64,000 nucleotides of DNA from Paraburkholderia tropica (GTDB lineage Bacteria; Pseudomonadota; Gammaproteobacteria; Burkholderiales; Burkholderiaceae), in assembly GCF_900109265.1 (NCBI RefSeq), contig NZ_FNZM01000015.1:1-64000 (forward strand), written 5' to 3'. Below, in pieces: positions 8,332 to 18,190 of this stretch. The position numbers were made by a program, and so were the translations under genes. The notes under the pieces are model-generated. The model made no database searches. It was not told the DNA's origin and was given only the letters and a program-made list of their open reading frames with translations. How positions within the stretch are numbered: position 1 is the stretch's first letter; every line of letters starts with the position of its first letter.

Positions 8332-9545
8332 CCGCGCGAGTTGACGGTCTGAACCGTTTCCTTGCCGTCGCGCGCCCGTCGGCGACCTACAAGGTCATGG
8401 ATCGCGTCGCAGCGCGGCGCGCGAGCGGCGCTGCCGTGCTCTCGTTGAGCGCCGGCGAGCCGGACTTCAACACGCCCGAGCATGTTTGCGACGCGGGCGT
8501 TGCGGCGATCCGCGCGGGCCATACGCGTTACACGCAGGTGGCGGGGCTGCGCGCGCTGCGCGAAGCGATTGCCGCGAAGTTCCAGCGCGAAAACGGTCTC
8601 GACGTCGACTGGCGCGACACGCTCGTCTGCAGCGGCGGCAAGCAGGTGATCTTCAATGCGCTGGCCGCGACGCTCAATGAAGGCGACGAAGTCATCGTAC
8701 CGGCGCCGTACTGGGTGAGCTACCCGGAAATCGTGCAATTGTGCGGCGCGCAGTCCGTGATCGTTTCGTGCGACGCTGGCAGCGGCTTCAAGCTGACTGC
8801 CGATGCATTGCAGGCCGCTATCACGCCACGTACGCGCTGGCTGATCCTGAACTCGCCATCGAACCCGACCGGCGCGGTTTATAGCCGCGCGGAACTGCAG
8901 GCGCTGGCCGAAGTGCTGCTCGCGCATCCGCAGGTACTGGTACTGTCCGACGACATCTACGAGCACCTGATTTTCGACAACCTTGAATTCTTCACGATCG
9001 CCCAGGTAGAGCCCCGGCTGCGCGAGCGTGTACTGACGATGAACGGTGTGTCGAAGGCGTACGCGATGACGGGCTGGCGCATCGGTTTTGGGACCGGGCC
9101 TGGTTGGCTGGTCGAAGCGATGGAGAAGCTTCAGGGACAGCAGACGTCCGGAGCGTCGACGATTTCGCAACACGCGGCGTTGGCTGCCCTGACCGGCCCG
9201 CAGAACTTCATCGAGCTTTCGCGCGAGGCATTCCAGCGCCGGCGCGACCTCGTTGTCGAGCAGATCAACCAGGCTCCGGGCCTGCACTGTGCAGTTCCGC
9301 AAGGCGCGTTCTACGTGTTCGCATCGTGCGAAGACCTGATTGGCAAAACCATGCCGTCGGGCGTGCGTCTGGATGGCGATGAATCCGTGGTCAACGCGCT
9401 GCTCGACGAAAAGGGCGTCGCGACCGTGCACGGGAGTGCATTCGGTCTCGGACCGTATATCCGCATTGCGTATGCGCTCGATGACGAGTCGCTGTTGCAC
9501 GCATGTACGGCGATCCGGGACTTCTGCCAGACGCTGACAAACTAA
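8328..9545 (+). CDS. class I aminotransferase (PLP-dependent)
   Basis: 405 aa, fold-type I, aspartate aminotransferase subgroup Igamma. The N-terminal SAGEPDFNTP loop, NSPSNPTG (residues 175-182), the D/Y pair near 208-211 and the PLP lysine K243 in SKAYAMTGWR are all present. It starts inside the last codons of the third rraA gene (ATGA). In this setting it probably makes or consumes a 2-oxo acid that is the substrate or product of the aldolases, for example aspartate/oxaloacetate or a branched amino acid. Confidence 0.9.
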   Translation: MTARVDGLNRFLAVARPSATYKVMDRVAARRASGAAVLSLSAGEPDFNTPEHVCDAGVAAIRAGHTRYTQVAGLRALREAIAAKFQRENGLDVDWRDTLVCSGGKQVIFNALAATLNEGDEVIVPAPYWVSYPEIVQLCGAQSVIVSCDAGSGFKLTADALQAAITPRTRWLILNSPSNPTGAVYSRAELQALAEVLLAHPQVLVLSDDIYEHLIFDNLEFFTIAQVEPRLRERVLTMNGVSKAYAMTGWRIGFGTGPGWLVEAMEKLQGQQTSGASTISQHAALAALTGPQNFIELSREAFQRRRDLVVEQINQAPGLHCAVPQGAFYVFASCEDLIGKTMPSGVRLDGDESVVNALLDEKGVATVHGSAFGLGPYIRIAYALDDESLLHACTAIRDFCQTLTN

Positions 9546-9611
9546 CGTATCGCGGCAACGGCCGGCCTCCGGGGCCGGTTCGATTCGACCACTATCCAGC
9601 GAGTAAAGAAA

Positions 9612-10433
9612 ATGACCGCAGAATTTAGCCGCGCGCATTTCGTGTTTTCCGTTGATGGAACGGCGCTGGATGTTTCAGCCATCCGTCGCGACGGCGACAA
9701 GGCGCCGATCCTGTTCCTGCATGGATTCGGCTCGACCAAGGAGGACTATGCCGACATCGTCCGCCATGCGGAATTCGCCGGTCATCCGTTCGTCGCGTAC
9801 GACGCGCCGGGATGCGGTGAGACGCATTGCGCCGATCTCTCGAAGATCAGCATCCCGTTCCTGGTGGAGACGGCGCTCGCCGTGATCGAGCGCGCCGGAT
9901 ACGACCGTTTCCATCTGGTCGGCCACTCGATGGGCGGCCTCACCGCCCTGATGCTTGCGCACCGGCACCCGGAGCGCGTGATCAGTTTTGTCGATATTGA
10001 AGGCAACATCGCACCGGAGGACTGCTTTCTCAGCCGGCAGATCATCGAGCACCCGCGCGACGGTGCGCAGCAGTTCCTTGATGACTTCATTGAACGCACG
10101 TTGCACGCTCCGGCGTACGCGAGCGCGCTCTATTCGGCGAGCCTGCGGCACAAGGTTCGCGCCGACGCCGTTGGTGGCATCTTCCGGTCAATGGTCGACC
10201 TGTCGGACAACGGCGACCTGATGACGAAGTTCCTCGGTCTGCCGTCTCCGCGGATGTTCATGTATGGCGAGCAGAACGCTTCGCTTTCCTATCTTGACTC
10301 CATCCGCGAGCAGGGCGTCGAGTTGGCCGAAATTCCGGAATGTGGGCATTTCCCGATGTATTCGAATCCCGTGCTGATGTGGAATGCCATTGCCTCGTTT
10401 CAGGCGCGTGCGGGTAACGGTGCGGATCATTAG
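9612..10433 (+). CDS. alpha/beta hydrolase
   Basis: 273 aa. The oxyanion-hole loop FLHGFGSTK, the nucleophile elbow GHSMGG (S106) and the C-terminal histidine in ECGHFPMY make a complete serine hydrolase triad. No signal peptide, so cytosolic. It lies 66 bp after the aminotransferase in the same direction and probably ends the operon. A role in opening a lactone or ester early in the same pathway fits but is inferred. Confidence 0.85.
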   Translation: MTAEFSRAHFVFSVDGTALDVSAIRRDGDKAPILFLHGFGSTKEDYADIVRHAEFAGHPFVAYDAPGCGETHCADLSKISIPFLVETALAVIERAGYDRFHLVGHSMGGLTALMLAHRHPERVISFVDIEGNIAPEDCFLSRQIIEHPRDGAQQFLDDFIERTLHAPAYASALYSASLRHKVRADAVGGIFRSMVDLSDNGDLMTKFLGLPSPRMFMYGEQNASLSYLDSIREQGVELAEIPECGHFPMYSNPVLMWNAIASFQARAGNGADH

Positions 10434-10820
10434 TTTATTAAGCGGCTATGTGTCAACGCGACTGCAATTGATGCCTTGGGTTGTTTCGATTAATTCATCA
10501 CGCGTATGTTCTGTTTCGAAGCGACAAGGAAAGGTTCTCCAGGAGCGCCATCCGTTGGTGAACCTCACATGCTGCTTGATTCAATTTGATGTCTTTACCT
10601 GGGCACCTCACCCAATCTGCGCAACCGCGCAGCGACAAACCTGCCGCAATATCAATCAGACTTCGGTTTCCGCGACGCCCGCATGGCGACGCGACTACTC
10701 TCCTTCGACGTTCAATTCGCCTTGCGGCAATACGCCGCGCTCGCGCGCTGTAACTCCTTATGCGATTGCGCTCCCGCTCGCCGCGATATGTACCGGAGCG
10801 AAGCGTATAGGGACAAACCC
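10434..10820. other. intergenic stretch, no gene seen
   Basis: Nearly 390 bases between the hydrolase and the chemoreceptor promoter. Six-frame reading gives only short, unconvincing frames and no strong hairpin followed by T residues. Confidence 0.5.
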
Positions 10821-10848
10821 TAAAGATTTTTTTAACTTCTGTCGTAAG
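10821..10848 (+). promoter_or_regulatory. FliA (sigma-28) promoter of chemoreceptor gene
   Basis: TAAAGATT and GTCGTAAG separated by 12 bases resemble the flagellar sigma-28 consensus TAAAGTTT-N11-GCCGATAA. It sits 60 bp upstream of a chemoreceptor, the classic FliA target. Confidence 0.55.
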
Positions 10849-10908
10849 TCCCCGTAGATGAAGTTCTCCTTTCCACGGTAGCAAGACTTTCCAGCAGGTA
10901 AGAAAATC

Positions 10909-12447
10909 ATGTTGAACGGCTTCACAATCAAGGCGAAAGTGGGCGTATCAATGCTCGCGCTCGGGGCGTTGATGGTCATGATCGGCGCTTTTGGTCTTTA
11001 CGGCATGGCGTCCAGCAATAGCGATTTCGGTGATACGCACAACAACAAAATGCCGGGCATGCTGGCCGCAGCCATGGCCAATTTGAACGTCGCGCGCGAA
11101 AGACTGAATTACGACCGTGCTGTGATTCAGATCGGTACGTCGTCCGTCGACGTGGCCATCGATAAAGCCCACGCGTTCCGCCAGGCTGCCGCAAAGCAAT
11201 TGAAGATTTACGAAGACCTGCCGGATGCACCCGGTGAAGCGGAGTTTCACGACGCCGTTCGCAAGAGCTACGAAGCCCATCAGCAACTCCTCGATCAAGG
11301 TTGGGCGGCCGTGAAGGCGGGCGATGCGCCGACGGCCCAACGCATCGCAGGCGAACTCGCCGGTCAATTCAATGCGTATGCGAAGGCCAACGAAGCGCTC
11401 TTTGCCTTTCAGCAAAACAGCACGGATAGTGCCTTTCGCGATGCAACCGCCCGTTATGAGCGCATTCGCGCGATCAGCGTGATTGCGATTCTCGTTGGGC
11501 TCGCGCTTGCGGTTTACGCGTGGTTTATGTTGCGTCGCGCGATCGGCGTGCCGTTGTCGATTGCACTCGAACATTTTCAGGCTATTTCCAAAGGCGATTT
11601 GACGCGTCCGGTGCACATTCATTCACGCGACGAAATGGGGCAATTGCTCGACGGCTTTTCGGCGATGAAAACCGCGCTGACCGAAACCGTCAGTTCCGTG
11701 CGGAGCGGAAGCGCGGCCATCGTGCAGGCGACCAGCGAAATTGCGGCGGGTAATCTCGATCTGTCTTCGCGTACGGAAGAGCAGGCTTCCGCGTTGCAGG
11801 AAACGGCGGCAAGCATGGAGCAATTGACCGGCACCGTTAAACAGAACGCGGAGAACGCGAAGCACGCGAATGCGATGGCCGAGAACGCATCGGAAACGGC
11901 ATTGCGCGGCGCCGATGTCGTCGAACAGGTGGTATCGACGATGAGTGAAATTAACGAGAGCTCGACGAAAATCGCGGACATCATTGCGATCATCGAAGGT
12001 ATTGCATTCCAGACCAATATTCTCGCGTTGAATGCGGCTGTTGAAGCCGCTCGAGCTGGCGAACAAGGCCGTGGTTTCGCCGTGGTGGCCGGCGAAGTGC
12101 GCACGCTCGCGCAACGTTCGTCCAGTGCGGCCCGGGAAATCAAGGATTTGATCAATACCTCGGTGTCGCGCGTGCGTTCGGGCACGACGCTCGTCGACGA
12201 CGCAGGCAAGGCGATGCGCGAGATCATTTCGGCGATCAAGCGCGTGACGGACATCATGGGTGAAATCACCGCCGCTTCGCAGGAACAGAGCAACGGGATT
12301 GGCCAGGTGGCGCTTGCCGTCGGGCAAATGGATGAAGCGACGCAACGCAACGCGGCGCTCGTCGAACAGTCGGCCGCAGCGGCGCAGTCGCTTGAAGATC
12401 AGGCCGGGAAACTGCGCGAAACCGTGGCGGTTTTCCAGCTCGCCTGA
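10909..12447 (+). CDS. methyl-accepting chemotaxis protein
   Basis: 512 aa inner-membrane chemoreceptor. Membrane segment 1 is at ~11-33, a periplasmic four-helix (Tar/TarH-like) sensor at ~34-187, membrane segment 2 at ~188-208, HAMP at ~210-262 and the cytoplasmic signalling coiled coil to the end, with the invariant hairpin (ALNAAVEAARAGEQGRG). The C-terminus (VAVFQLA) lacks the NWETF-type tether for CheR/CheB. The ligand cannot be read from the sequence. A FliA-like promoter upstream ties it to the flagellar regulon. Confidence 0.95.
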   Translation: MLNGFTIKAKVGVSMLALGALMVMIGAFGLYGMASSNSDFGDTHNNKMPGMLAAAMANLNVARERLNYDRAVIQIGTSSVDVAIDKAHAFRQAAAKQLKIYEDLPDAPGEAEFHDAVRKSYEAHQQLLDQGWAAVKAGDAPTAQRIAGELAGQFNAYAKANEALFAFQQNSTDSAFRDATARYERIRAISVIAILVGLALAVYAWFMLRRAIGVPLSIALEHFQAISKGDLTRPVHIHSRDEMGQLLDGFSAMKTALTETVSSVRSGSAAIVQATSEIAAGNLDLSSRTEEQASALQETAASMEQLTGTVKQNAENAKHANAMAENASETALRGADVVEQVVSTMSEINESSTKIADIIAIIEGIAFQTNILALNAAVEAARAGEQGRGFAVVAGEVRTLAQRSSSAAREIKDLINTSVSRVRSGTTLVDDAGKAMREIISAIKRVTDIMGEITAASQEQSNGIGQVALAVGQMDEATQRNAALVEQSAAAAQSLEDQAGKLRETVAVFQLA

Positions 12448-12609
12448 CGCTTGATTGAACGATTGGCTTGTCTGCTTCTCGCGCGACGAGAGGGCAGATA
12501 GTCCGATCGTCATCAGGCGTACTGATTTGCGAAACTCGACATGGCTTTAAAATAGTCGATGGCCGCGCCATGTCGGCGAACCGGCCATAACATTATAAGA
12601 ACGCACGCT

Positions 12610-13170
12610 ATGAAGAGAATCCTCACCGCTGCTCTCTGCTTTTCAACGACCTCGGTTTTCGCCGCGACGCCGGTTTTACTTGAAACGCCGGTCACCTACG
12701 CGCCGGACGCGAGCGTCGTCGAGCAGATCAAGAACGAATGCCACATTGAAGACATGCTCACCCAGCACGTCTCCAAGGTGCTCCGCAAGATCAACCATGG
12801 CGGCGACGGTACGATTGCCGCGCAAACTGATGCCGGCGATGCTCGGATTCTCAGGTTGCAGATTACCCACGTGCTGGGCGTGGGCGGCGGCGCATGGAGC
12901 GGTCCGAAGGCCACGACGGTCAGCGCCGATCTGATTGAAAACGGCAAGGTGGTTCGTCACACCAAAATCAATCGCTGGTCCGTCGGCGGCGTGTGGGGAG
13001 CGTTCAAGGGGAGCTGTTCGATTCTGGATCGCACGACTATTGTGATCAGCAAGGACCTGAGCCGTTGGGTGCGCGATCCGTCCTATGAGATCAAGGATGA
13101 GGCGCCGCCGAAAGAGGCGTCCGCGCCGACCGCGCAGGCGGAGTCGGCGAGTTCGGTCGACGCTGAGTAA
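12610..13170 (+). CDS. secreted protein of unknown function
   Basis: 186 aa from ATG 12610; the frame is open upstream but a clear Sec signal peptide (MKRILTAALCFSTTSVFAA) starts here. The mature part has two cysteines (KNECHIED and KGSCSIL) that could form a disulfide and a gly-rich VGGGAWSG turn, then an Ala/Ser/Glu-rich tail. Probably periplasmic. Family not recognised with certainty. Confidence 0.75.
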   Translation: MKRILTAALCFSTTSVFAATPVLLETPVTYAPDASVVEQIKNECHIEDMLTQHVSKVLRKINHGGDGTIAAQTDAGDARILRLQITHVLGVGGGAWSGPKATTVSADLIENGKVVRHTKINRWSVGGVWGAFKGSCSILDRTTIVISKDLSRWVRDPSYEIKDEAPPKEASAPTAQAESASSVDAE

Positions 13171-13252
13171 GCGGTGAGGTAGGGGGGGGGCACACGGCAC
13201 GTGTGCCCTCGCTGCGACACCGCCGACCATGGCCGACCAGGGCGTGAATGCT

Positions 13253-13627
13253 CTAGATCCATCGCGCTTCGCCAGACTGGTCGACGCTGCGCCGCGCGAT
13301 CAATAGCAGTTTGACCTCATCGGCTGCGTACGGCTTGTGCTCGATACCTTTGGGCACCACAGCCATTTCGCCCGCGCGCAATACGAGCGAACGGTCGCGA
13401 AAGTCCAGACGTAATTCTCCGTCGAACACGAAATACGTCTCGTCGCTTTCAACGTGCGTGCGCCACAGAAAATCGCCTTGCAAACGCACGATCCGAAATT
13501 GATGATCGTTCATTTCGGCGATCACATGTTGGCCCCAATGCGATTCGATGCGTTCGAACTTGCCGTGCAAGGCGATGGCATGGCGCTGGCCGCGCGCGGC
13601 GTGCGTATCGAGTGTGTCGCGAGACAT
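13253..13627 (-). CDS. cupin-domain protein
   Basis: 124 aa from ATG 13627; ATG 13660 is an alternative. A single small beta-barrel cupin with the motif around H, E and H (WRTHVESDETYFVFDGEL and GIEHKPYA) that usually holds one metal ion. Such proteins act as small-molecule enzymes or sensors. It is followed on the same strand, upstream, by an AraC gene, and the two may form a unit. The substrate is unknown. Confidence 0.8.
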   Translation of the reverse strand: MSRDTLDTHAARGQRHAIALHGKFERIESHWGQHVIAEMNDHQFRIVRLQGDFLWRTHVESDETYFVFDGELRLDFRDRSLVLRAGEMAVVPKGIEHKPYAADEVKLLLIARRSVDQSGEARWI

Positions 13628-13739
13628 GACGGCAATTTCCCTGTGCAATGGATGGCGCAAAGGCTACGCACCATGCATCAGTCCGTCTTGCACGATATTG
13701 CAACTTGCTTACAGTCGCGGGAATCGGGATCGCTGCCGG

Positions 13740-14573
13740 TTATCGGTGATCCGCGGTCGGGTCGCGCAACATCTGCAGCCAGCGCGCCGGTGCGATGCCG
13801 AAGGCCTTGCCGAAATGGCGGGTGAGGTGGCTTTGATCCGTGAAGCCGGTGGCCGCGGCGACGCTTGCCAGCGGCGTGCCGGCTTCCATCATGCGGCGCG
13901 CGGCGTCCAGTCGGCGCAGGGTGAGGAAGCGGTAAGGGCTCGTGCCGTAAAAGGTGTGGAAGTCGCGCGTGAGGCTCCAGCGGTCGCGGCCCGTGATGGC
14001 TTCGAGTTCGTCCAGCGTGACCACGCGCAGCGCATTCTCGTGCAGAAATTCGCGTGCGCGACGGGCGCTGGCGAAATCGCGCGAAGCGGGCGCGGGCCGC
14101 GCACCGGAGACGGTCGCCAGTGCCATCGCGAGGTCCGCGAGCGCTTCAGCCTGTTCCATGGGATCGAGCGTGACGTTCATCGGCTGAAGCAGCATGTCGG
14201 TCGCGGCCAGCAGGCGCGGGTCGGTCGAAACACCATGGTCGATGAAGGGCAGCGCGCGCCCGGCCAGCGCATCCTGAAACAACGTGGGCTCGACGTAGAT
14301 CATGCGATAACGGAAGCCACCTTCCGCGCCGGCTTGTCCATCGTGCAGTTCGTCGGGATGCAGGACGATGGTGTGGCCCGGCAGGCTGCGCCGCTTGCCG
14401 CGCCGATACTGGAAATCGTGGACGCCTGCGAGGGAGCGGCCGATGGCATAGGTGTCGTGCCGATGGCTCGCGTAGGCGTTGCCGGTGAAAAAGGCCTCCA
14501 TGCGCTCGACGCCTTCCACCGCAACAGCACGCTGGATCCAGTCCGTCTCGCTGGATCGACGGGCCCGGCTCAT
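13740..14573 (-). CDS. AraC-family transcriptional regulator
   Basis: 277 aa. N-terminal cupin-like arm (HRHDTYAIG...LHPDELHDG, residues ~35-85) for effector binding, and a C-terminal pair of helix-turn-helix motifs from ~175 on (TGFTDQSHLTRHFGKAFG is the second). It lies 260 bp from the MFS gene on the same strand and 112 bp upstream of the cupin gene; either may be its target. Confidence 0.88.
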   Translation of the reverse strand: MSRARRSSETDWIQRAVAVEGVERMEAFFTGNAYASHRHDTYAIGRSLAGVHDFQYRRGKRRSLPGHTIVLHPDELHDGQAGAEGGFRYRMIYVEPTLFQDALAGRALPFIDHGVSTDPRLLAATDMLLQPMNVTLDPMEQAEALADLAMALATVSGARPAPASRDFASARRAREFLHENALRVVTLDELEAITGRDRWSLTRDFHTFYGTSPYRFLTLRRLDAARRMMEAGTPLASVAAATGFTDQSHLTRHFGKAFGIAPARWLQMLRDPTADHR

Positions 14574-14832
14574 GCACGCCCCCGCGCCGTGCAGGCTGCT
14601 GGAGTTGTTTCGCCTGAGGTTCTAAAACAAGCCGCCATATTCCCCGATTTCGATTTATCCAATTCAGTCACGAATTCATCATAACGCGATATTCGAGTGA
14701 ATCCGGAACTGTCGATCGGCGACCGCATGATCAGTAGGGAGATTAAGCGATTGACGGGCAATGCGTCGGCGCATTAATTACTTCGTTTCGTCGAGGGCGT
14801 TTAAAACACGAAGCGCGCGATGAATCGCTGAT

Positions 14833-16026
14833 TCAATCAATCAACCGGTCTCGTCCCGACAATACCGCGAATACGGTGACGAGCGCGCTCGCGCCGACGA
14901 GCATCGCGAGCGACGCCGTCCACGAACCCGTGACGCCATGTAGCATGCCCGTCAAAACGGGCCCTGGCGCCGCGCCCGCATAACCGACGAACTGCGCCAT
15001 GCCGGAGAGCTTCGCGGCCTCGTCATGATGGCGCGTGCGAAGCGCGAACAAGGACAGGCTGGTCGTCATCGAAAAACCCGCGCCCAGACCCGCAATCGCG
15101 AGCCAGAGCGCCGGAAAGGGCGCGGCGACGCCGAGTCCGATCGTTCCCGCAAGCAAACTCGCGCCGCAAACGAGGCCGATGGCGCGCTGGTCTTTCGTGC
15201 GCTTGATGAGCGGCGCGGACAGCAGATTCGTGGCCACCGCGACCACCTGATAAAGCAGCAGATCGAAACCCGACGCAGTAGCCGATTCGCCGCGCGCCGC
15301 GCTCATCGCCGCGTACCAGGTGATCAGCGAGTAGAACACGAACGACTGGAACGCAAAGAAGCTCGACACCTGCCAGCCGATCGGATGACGCCACGGCGAG
15401 ACTGCGTGCGACGCGTTCGCGCGCGACGCCACGGCATGATGCGGGCGACGCAACTGCGGCAGCCAGACGAGGATGGCGGCAGCGGTGATCACGGCGCCGA
15501 GCGCAATGGCGATGCGCCAGTTCGAGCCGGGCAGGTCCGCCACGGGCGCGGCGAGGCCGGCGGCCAGACTGGCCGCGCTGGCCATGGCCGCCGCGTACAC
15601 GCCGATATGCAGCGTGGCGTGCTCCGGAAACGCGCGTTTGACGAGGCCCGGCAGCAGCACGTTGCCGACGGCGATTCCGCAACTGAGCAAAAGCGTGCCG
15701 ATCCAGAGGCCGCCCGATAAAGGGCACGAACGGATCAGCGTGCCGATGAGGATCGCAACCAGTGCGATGGCGAGACTGCGCTCCAGTCCGAAGCGCCTGC
15801 CGAATGCGGGCGCAACCAGCGAAAGCAGCGCGAAAATCAGCAGCGGAAGGGCGCTGAGCAGGCTGGCGGTCGTGTCGCCGAGCGCCAGATCGGCCTGAAT
15901 GCGGTCGAGAACCGGGCCGAGCGCGGTGATCGGCGCACGCAGATTGGCGCCAATGAGGACGATGCCGAGGGGGAGGAGAAAGCTGGAACGACGGCGCGAT
16001 AGCGCCTTCGAAATGGCGTTATTCAT
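14833..16026 (-). CDS. MFS transporter, CynX/NimT type
   Basis: About 397 aa from ATG 16026; a TTG three bases earlier opens the frame. Twelve membrane segments are apparent, with the MFS loop GRRFGLERS between helices 2 and 3. The start GIVLIGANLRAPITALGPV is characteristic of the cyanate/2-nitroimidazole-transporter branch (CynX, NimT, YycB). The substrate is not predictable. It is monocistronic, with no strong terminator seen. Confidence 0.85.
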   Translation of the reverse strand: MNNAISKALSRRRSSFLLPLGIVLIGANLRAPITALGPVLDRIQADLALGDTTASLLSALPLLIFALLSLVAPAFGRRFGLERSLAIALVAILIGTLIRSCPLSGGLWIGTLLLSCGIAVGNVLLPGLVKRAFPEHATLHIGVYAAAMASAASLAAGLAAPVADLPGSNWRIAIALGAVITAAAILVWLPQLRRPHHAVASRANASHAVSPWRHPIGWQVSSFFAFQSFVFYSLITWYAAMSAARGESATASGFDLLLYQVVAVATNLLSAPLIKRTKDQRAIGLVCGASLLAGTIGLGVAAPFPALWLAIAGLGAGFSMTTSLSLFALRTRHHDEAAKLSGMAQFVGYAGAAPGPVLTGMLHGVTGSWTASLAMLVGASALVTVFAVLSGRDRLID

Positions 16027-16396
16027 CAATATGAACCCGACGCAATTGAGCCCGACGTCAGGTCGTCCGGCTCAAGGATTTGCGTTGGTTCACGTTAACG
16101 CCTACGCGAGAATCGAGCGAATGGCTGAATCCCGTCTGCGGCGCAGTGTAACGGGCTGAACGCCCGAACGCAAGCGTGCGCGGGAGACGGCGCGAGGTTG
16201 CGCGAGCCGCTGCTGGCGCCGTTCGACGCGGTGCTGCCGACGCGCAAAACCGGCCATGCACGTCGAAAAAATAATCGGGACGACGAGATAAGCGGAGAAA
16301 GCCGTGTTTTTTGTGTCATCGCGTGGACCGCGACCTGTGCTACTGTGAGCCTTCAGAGCCCGCAGCACATTTCAGTCGAACACCAGAAGGATGCTC
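16027..16396. other. intergenic stretch, divergent promoter region
   Basis: About 370 bases between the MFS start and a small plus-strand gene. All frames are short and look like GC-rich noise. No repeat or clear promoter was identified. Confidence 0.4.
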
Positions 16397-16684
16397 ATGG
16401 AATTCAACAACGGCGCTGTACTTGACGCTCTCCGACTCGCGTTGTATCGCCAGATACCGTGGCACAAGCGACCGGCAATTTTTACTTTGCTTCGCTCGCA
16501 AGGGCTGATTCAGACCGTTGATCAGAAACCTCCTCCCAGCACGAAATTCGTCCCGACGCTCCAGATTGCGATCCTGACCGACAAGGGGCAGCAGGAAATC
16601 CGGCGTATCGAGGCGTCGGAACATGTTTCCGGCTGGCTCGACGACGATTACTTCGCGACGTTTCTCGCGCAGGTTGCGTCATGA
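16397..16684 (+). CDS. small hypothetical protein, winged-helix-like
   Basis: 95 aa. The second of two nearby ATGs is chosen because AGAAGG sits six bases before it. The composition is protein-like: LYRQIPWHKRPAIFTLLRSQGLI followed by a beta-strand pair and LTDKGQQEIRR resembles a small winged helix, but no family is assigned. The end overlaps the convergent GNAT gene by six bases. Confidence 0.5.
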   Translation: MEFNNGAVLDALRLALYRQIPWHKRPAIFTLLRSQGLIQTVDQKPPPSTKFVPTLQIAILTDKGQQEIRRIEASEHVSGWLDDDYFATFLAQVAS

Positions 16685-17113
16685 GTTGTTGACCGGATAC
16701 GACATGAAATGGCGCACGTCGCTTGAACTGTCTATCAGGAAGCCGTTCCGTTCATAAAGCCGCCTGGCGGGATTCACGCGAAGAACGCGTAGCCGGATGG
16801 GCTTGTTGCACGCGTGCGCGCGCTCGATCAGGCGCGTGAGCAGCCACGTGCCGATGCCGCGTCCCTGAAAGGCCGGCAGGATATAAAGTTTTTCCAGCGA
16901 CAGCACGCCCTCTTCTGCGACGACGGCCATGCAGCCAATCTCGTCTCCGTCGTATTGGATAATCTCGTGTATTTCGGGCCGGAAGTTTTCCGGTGGCTCG
17001 GGTATCCATGTTCCCCACGTTTGTACCGCGTACTCCTTCATGCAGGTTTCCTGAATCATGCTCAGTAAGATCCAGTCTGCATCTGATGCCTGGCGCAGCG
17101 TAATAGTCGGCAT
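16679..17113 (-). CDS. GNAT-family N-acetyltransferase
   Basis: 144 aa, single GNAT domain. The acetyl-CoA pyrophosphate loop QGRGIGTWLL (motif A, ~95-104) and C-terminal LYERNGF are diagnostic. The substrate is unknown. It is alone on its strand and overlaps the preceding gene tail to tail. Confidence 0.88.
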   Translation of the reverse strand: MPTITLRQASDADWILLSMIQETCMKEYAVQTWGTWIPEPPENFRPEIHEIIQYDGDEIGCMAVVAEEGVLSLEKLYILPAFQGRGIGTWLLTRLIERAHACNKPIRLRVLRVNPARRLYERNGFLIDSSSDVRHFMSYPVNNS

Positions 17114-17251
17114 GGGAAAGGGGCGAGCAAGGGTTGTGGTGATATCGATTCTCGGTGAATCGGGTGCTTGCGTCGACTGATTAAAAATCCCTGAGTGGGG
17201 CGAACGATGATCACGCGAGAATTCGCGAGCTCATAAAAGTAATGCGGATCC

Positions 17252-18190
17252 CTAAATAACCAGGCATCCCCGCGCCTCGGCCACCGTCACGGTCGCTTCC
17301 ATGCCCGCCGTGAATCGCAAATAGTCGCTTTCCATGCCATCGGAAAAGATCACACCGTTTTCCGGCATCCGCGAACGCACTCGCAGTGGCTGCGCGGCGC
17401 TCACGTGGCCGAATACCAGTTCGGTTTTCGACGCACGGCTCGGAAACGGCTCGCGCACGGCGAAGGTCAGTTCAGGGCTGTCCCAGTCCTGAGGCTCGTA
17501 GCGGAAATTGCCGCCCGAGCCTCGCACCGCCTCGCTCACGCCAATCGATCCCGTCACCACGCTTTTGATCCACGCGGTCGATCCCAGCCCCGTGGACACG
17601 ATCACGCCCGACGACGACTGCGATTCGCATCGCTCGCCCAGTTCGATTTCGTAGAGCGCGGACGCATGCGTGCGCGGCCCGATAAACAGATCGTTGACCG
17701 CACGCAGCACCTGCCCGTCCGAGAGTCGCGCTTCCGCCATGGTGACGGATTTCGTCGCGCGACGCGGGCGGCTGTGGGCGACATCCGCGAGCACGGCACG
17801 GAGGTCGGGTGCCTCGAACGGCAGCAGCACGCCGTCCCATCTGCCGGGTTCGGGGTTCAGGCCGATCAGCGACTGGCCGTCGAGGTATTTCATCGAGTTC
17901 GCGACGATGCCATCCTGCCCGAGCGCGACGACGATGTCGTCCGGCGCGAAAATGAAATTGGGCAGATAGCTGCGATCGACGATCTGGTAACGACCCCAGT
18001 CTTCGAGCGTGCGAACCGTCAATTCCAGTGCGCGCGCGTAAGCGGCGTGTTCGGCGAGATAGTCGGAAAAGTCCGCGCCCAGATGCTCGATGTAAAAGCG
18101 CGCCTGGGCGAGCGTGTGGTGCCGCGCGATCAACTCTTCGTAGCGCGTGCGGCGCGTCACCAGCACGACCTTGCGTGATTCGGCGCTCAT
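17252..18190 (-). CDS. NAD-kinase-like protein, divergent ATP motif
   Basis: 312 aa with the fold of NAD kinases: the phosphate-binding region (here GQDGI at 91-95 instead of GGDGT), VNDLFIG (the usual NE/D motif) and STGLGSTAW (the usual TPTGSTAY). The changed first motif leaves D93 but loses a glycine and the threonine, so activity could be altered. It overlaps the SPFH gene by four bases (ATGA) and both face an NrtR-type NAD-related regulator. A role in NAD(P) supply or sensing is inferred. Confidence 0.75.
   Translation of the reverse strand: MSAESRKVVLVTRRTRYEELIARHHTLAQARFYIEHLGADFSDYLAEHAAYARALELTVRTLEDWGRYQIVDRSYLPNFIFAPDDIVVALGQDGIVANSMKYLDGQSLIGLNPEPGRWDGVLLPFEAPDLRAVLADVAHSRPRRATKSVTMAEARLSDGQVLRAVNDLFIGPRTHASALYEIELGERCESQSSSGVIVSTGLGSTAWIKSVVTGSIGVSEAVRGSGGNFRYEPQDWDSPELTFAVREPFPSRASKTELVFGHVSAAQPLRVRSRMPENGVIFSDGMESDYLRFTAGMEATVTVAEARGCLVI

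Noticed and set aside
7947..9638. 563-aa minus-strand frame
   Set aside because: Shadow of the aminotransferase and third rraA gene; Arg/His/Ala bias typical of GC-rich antisense.
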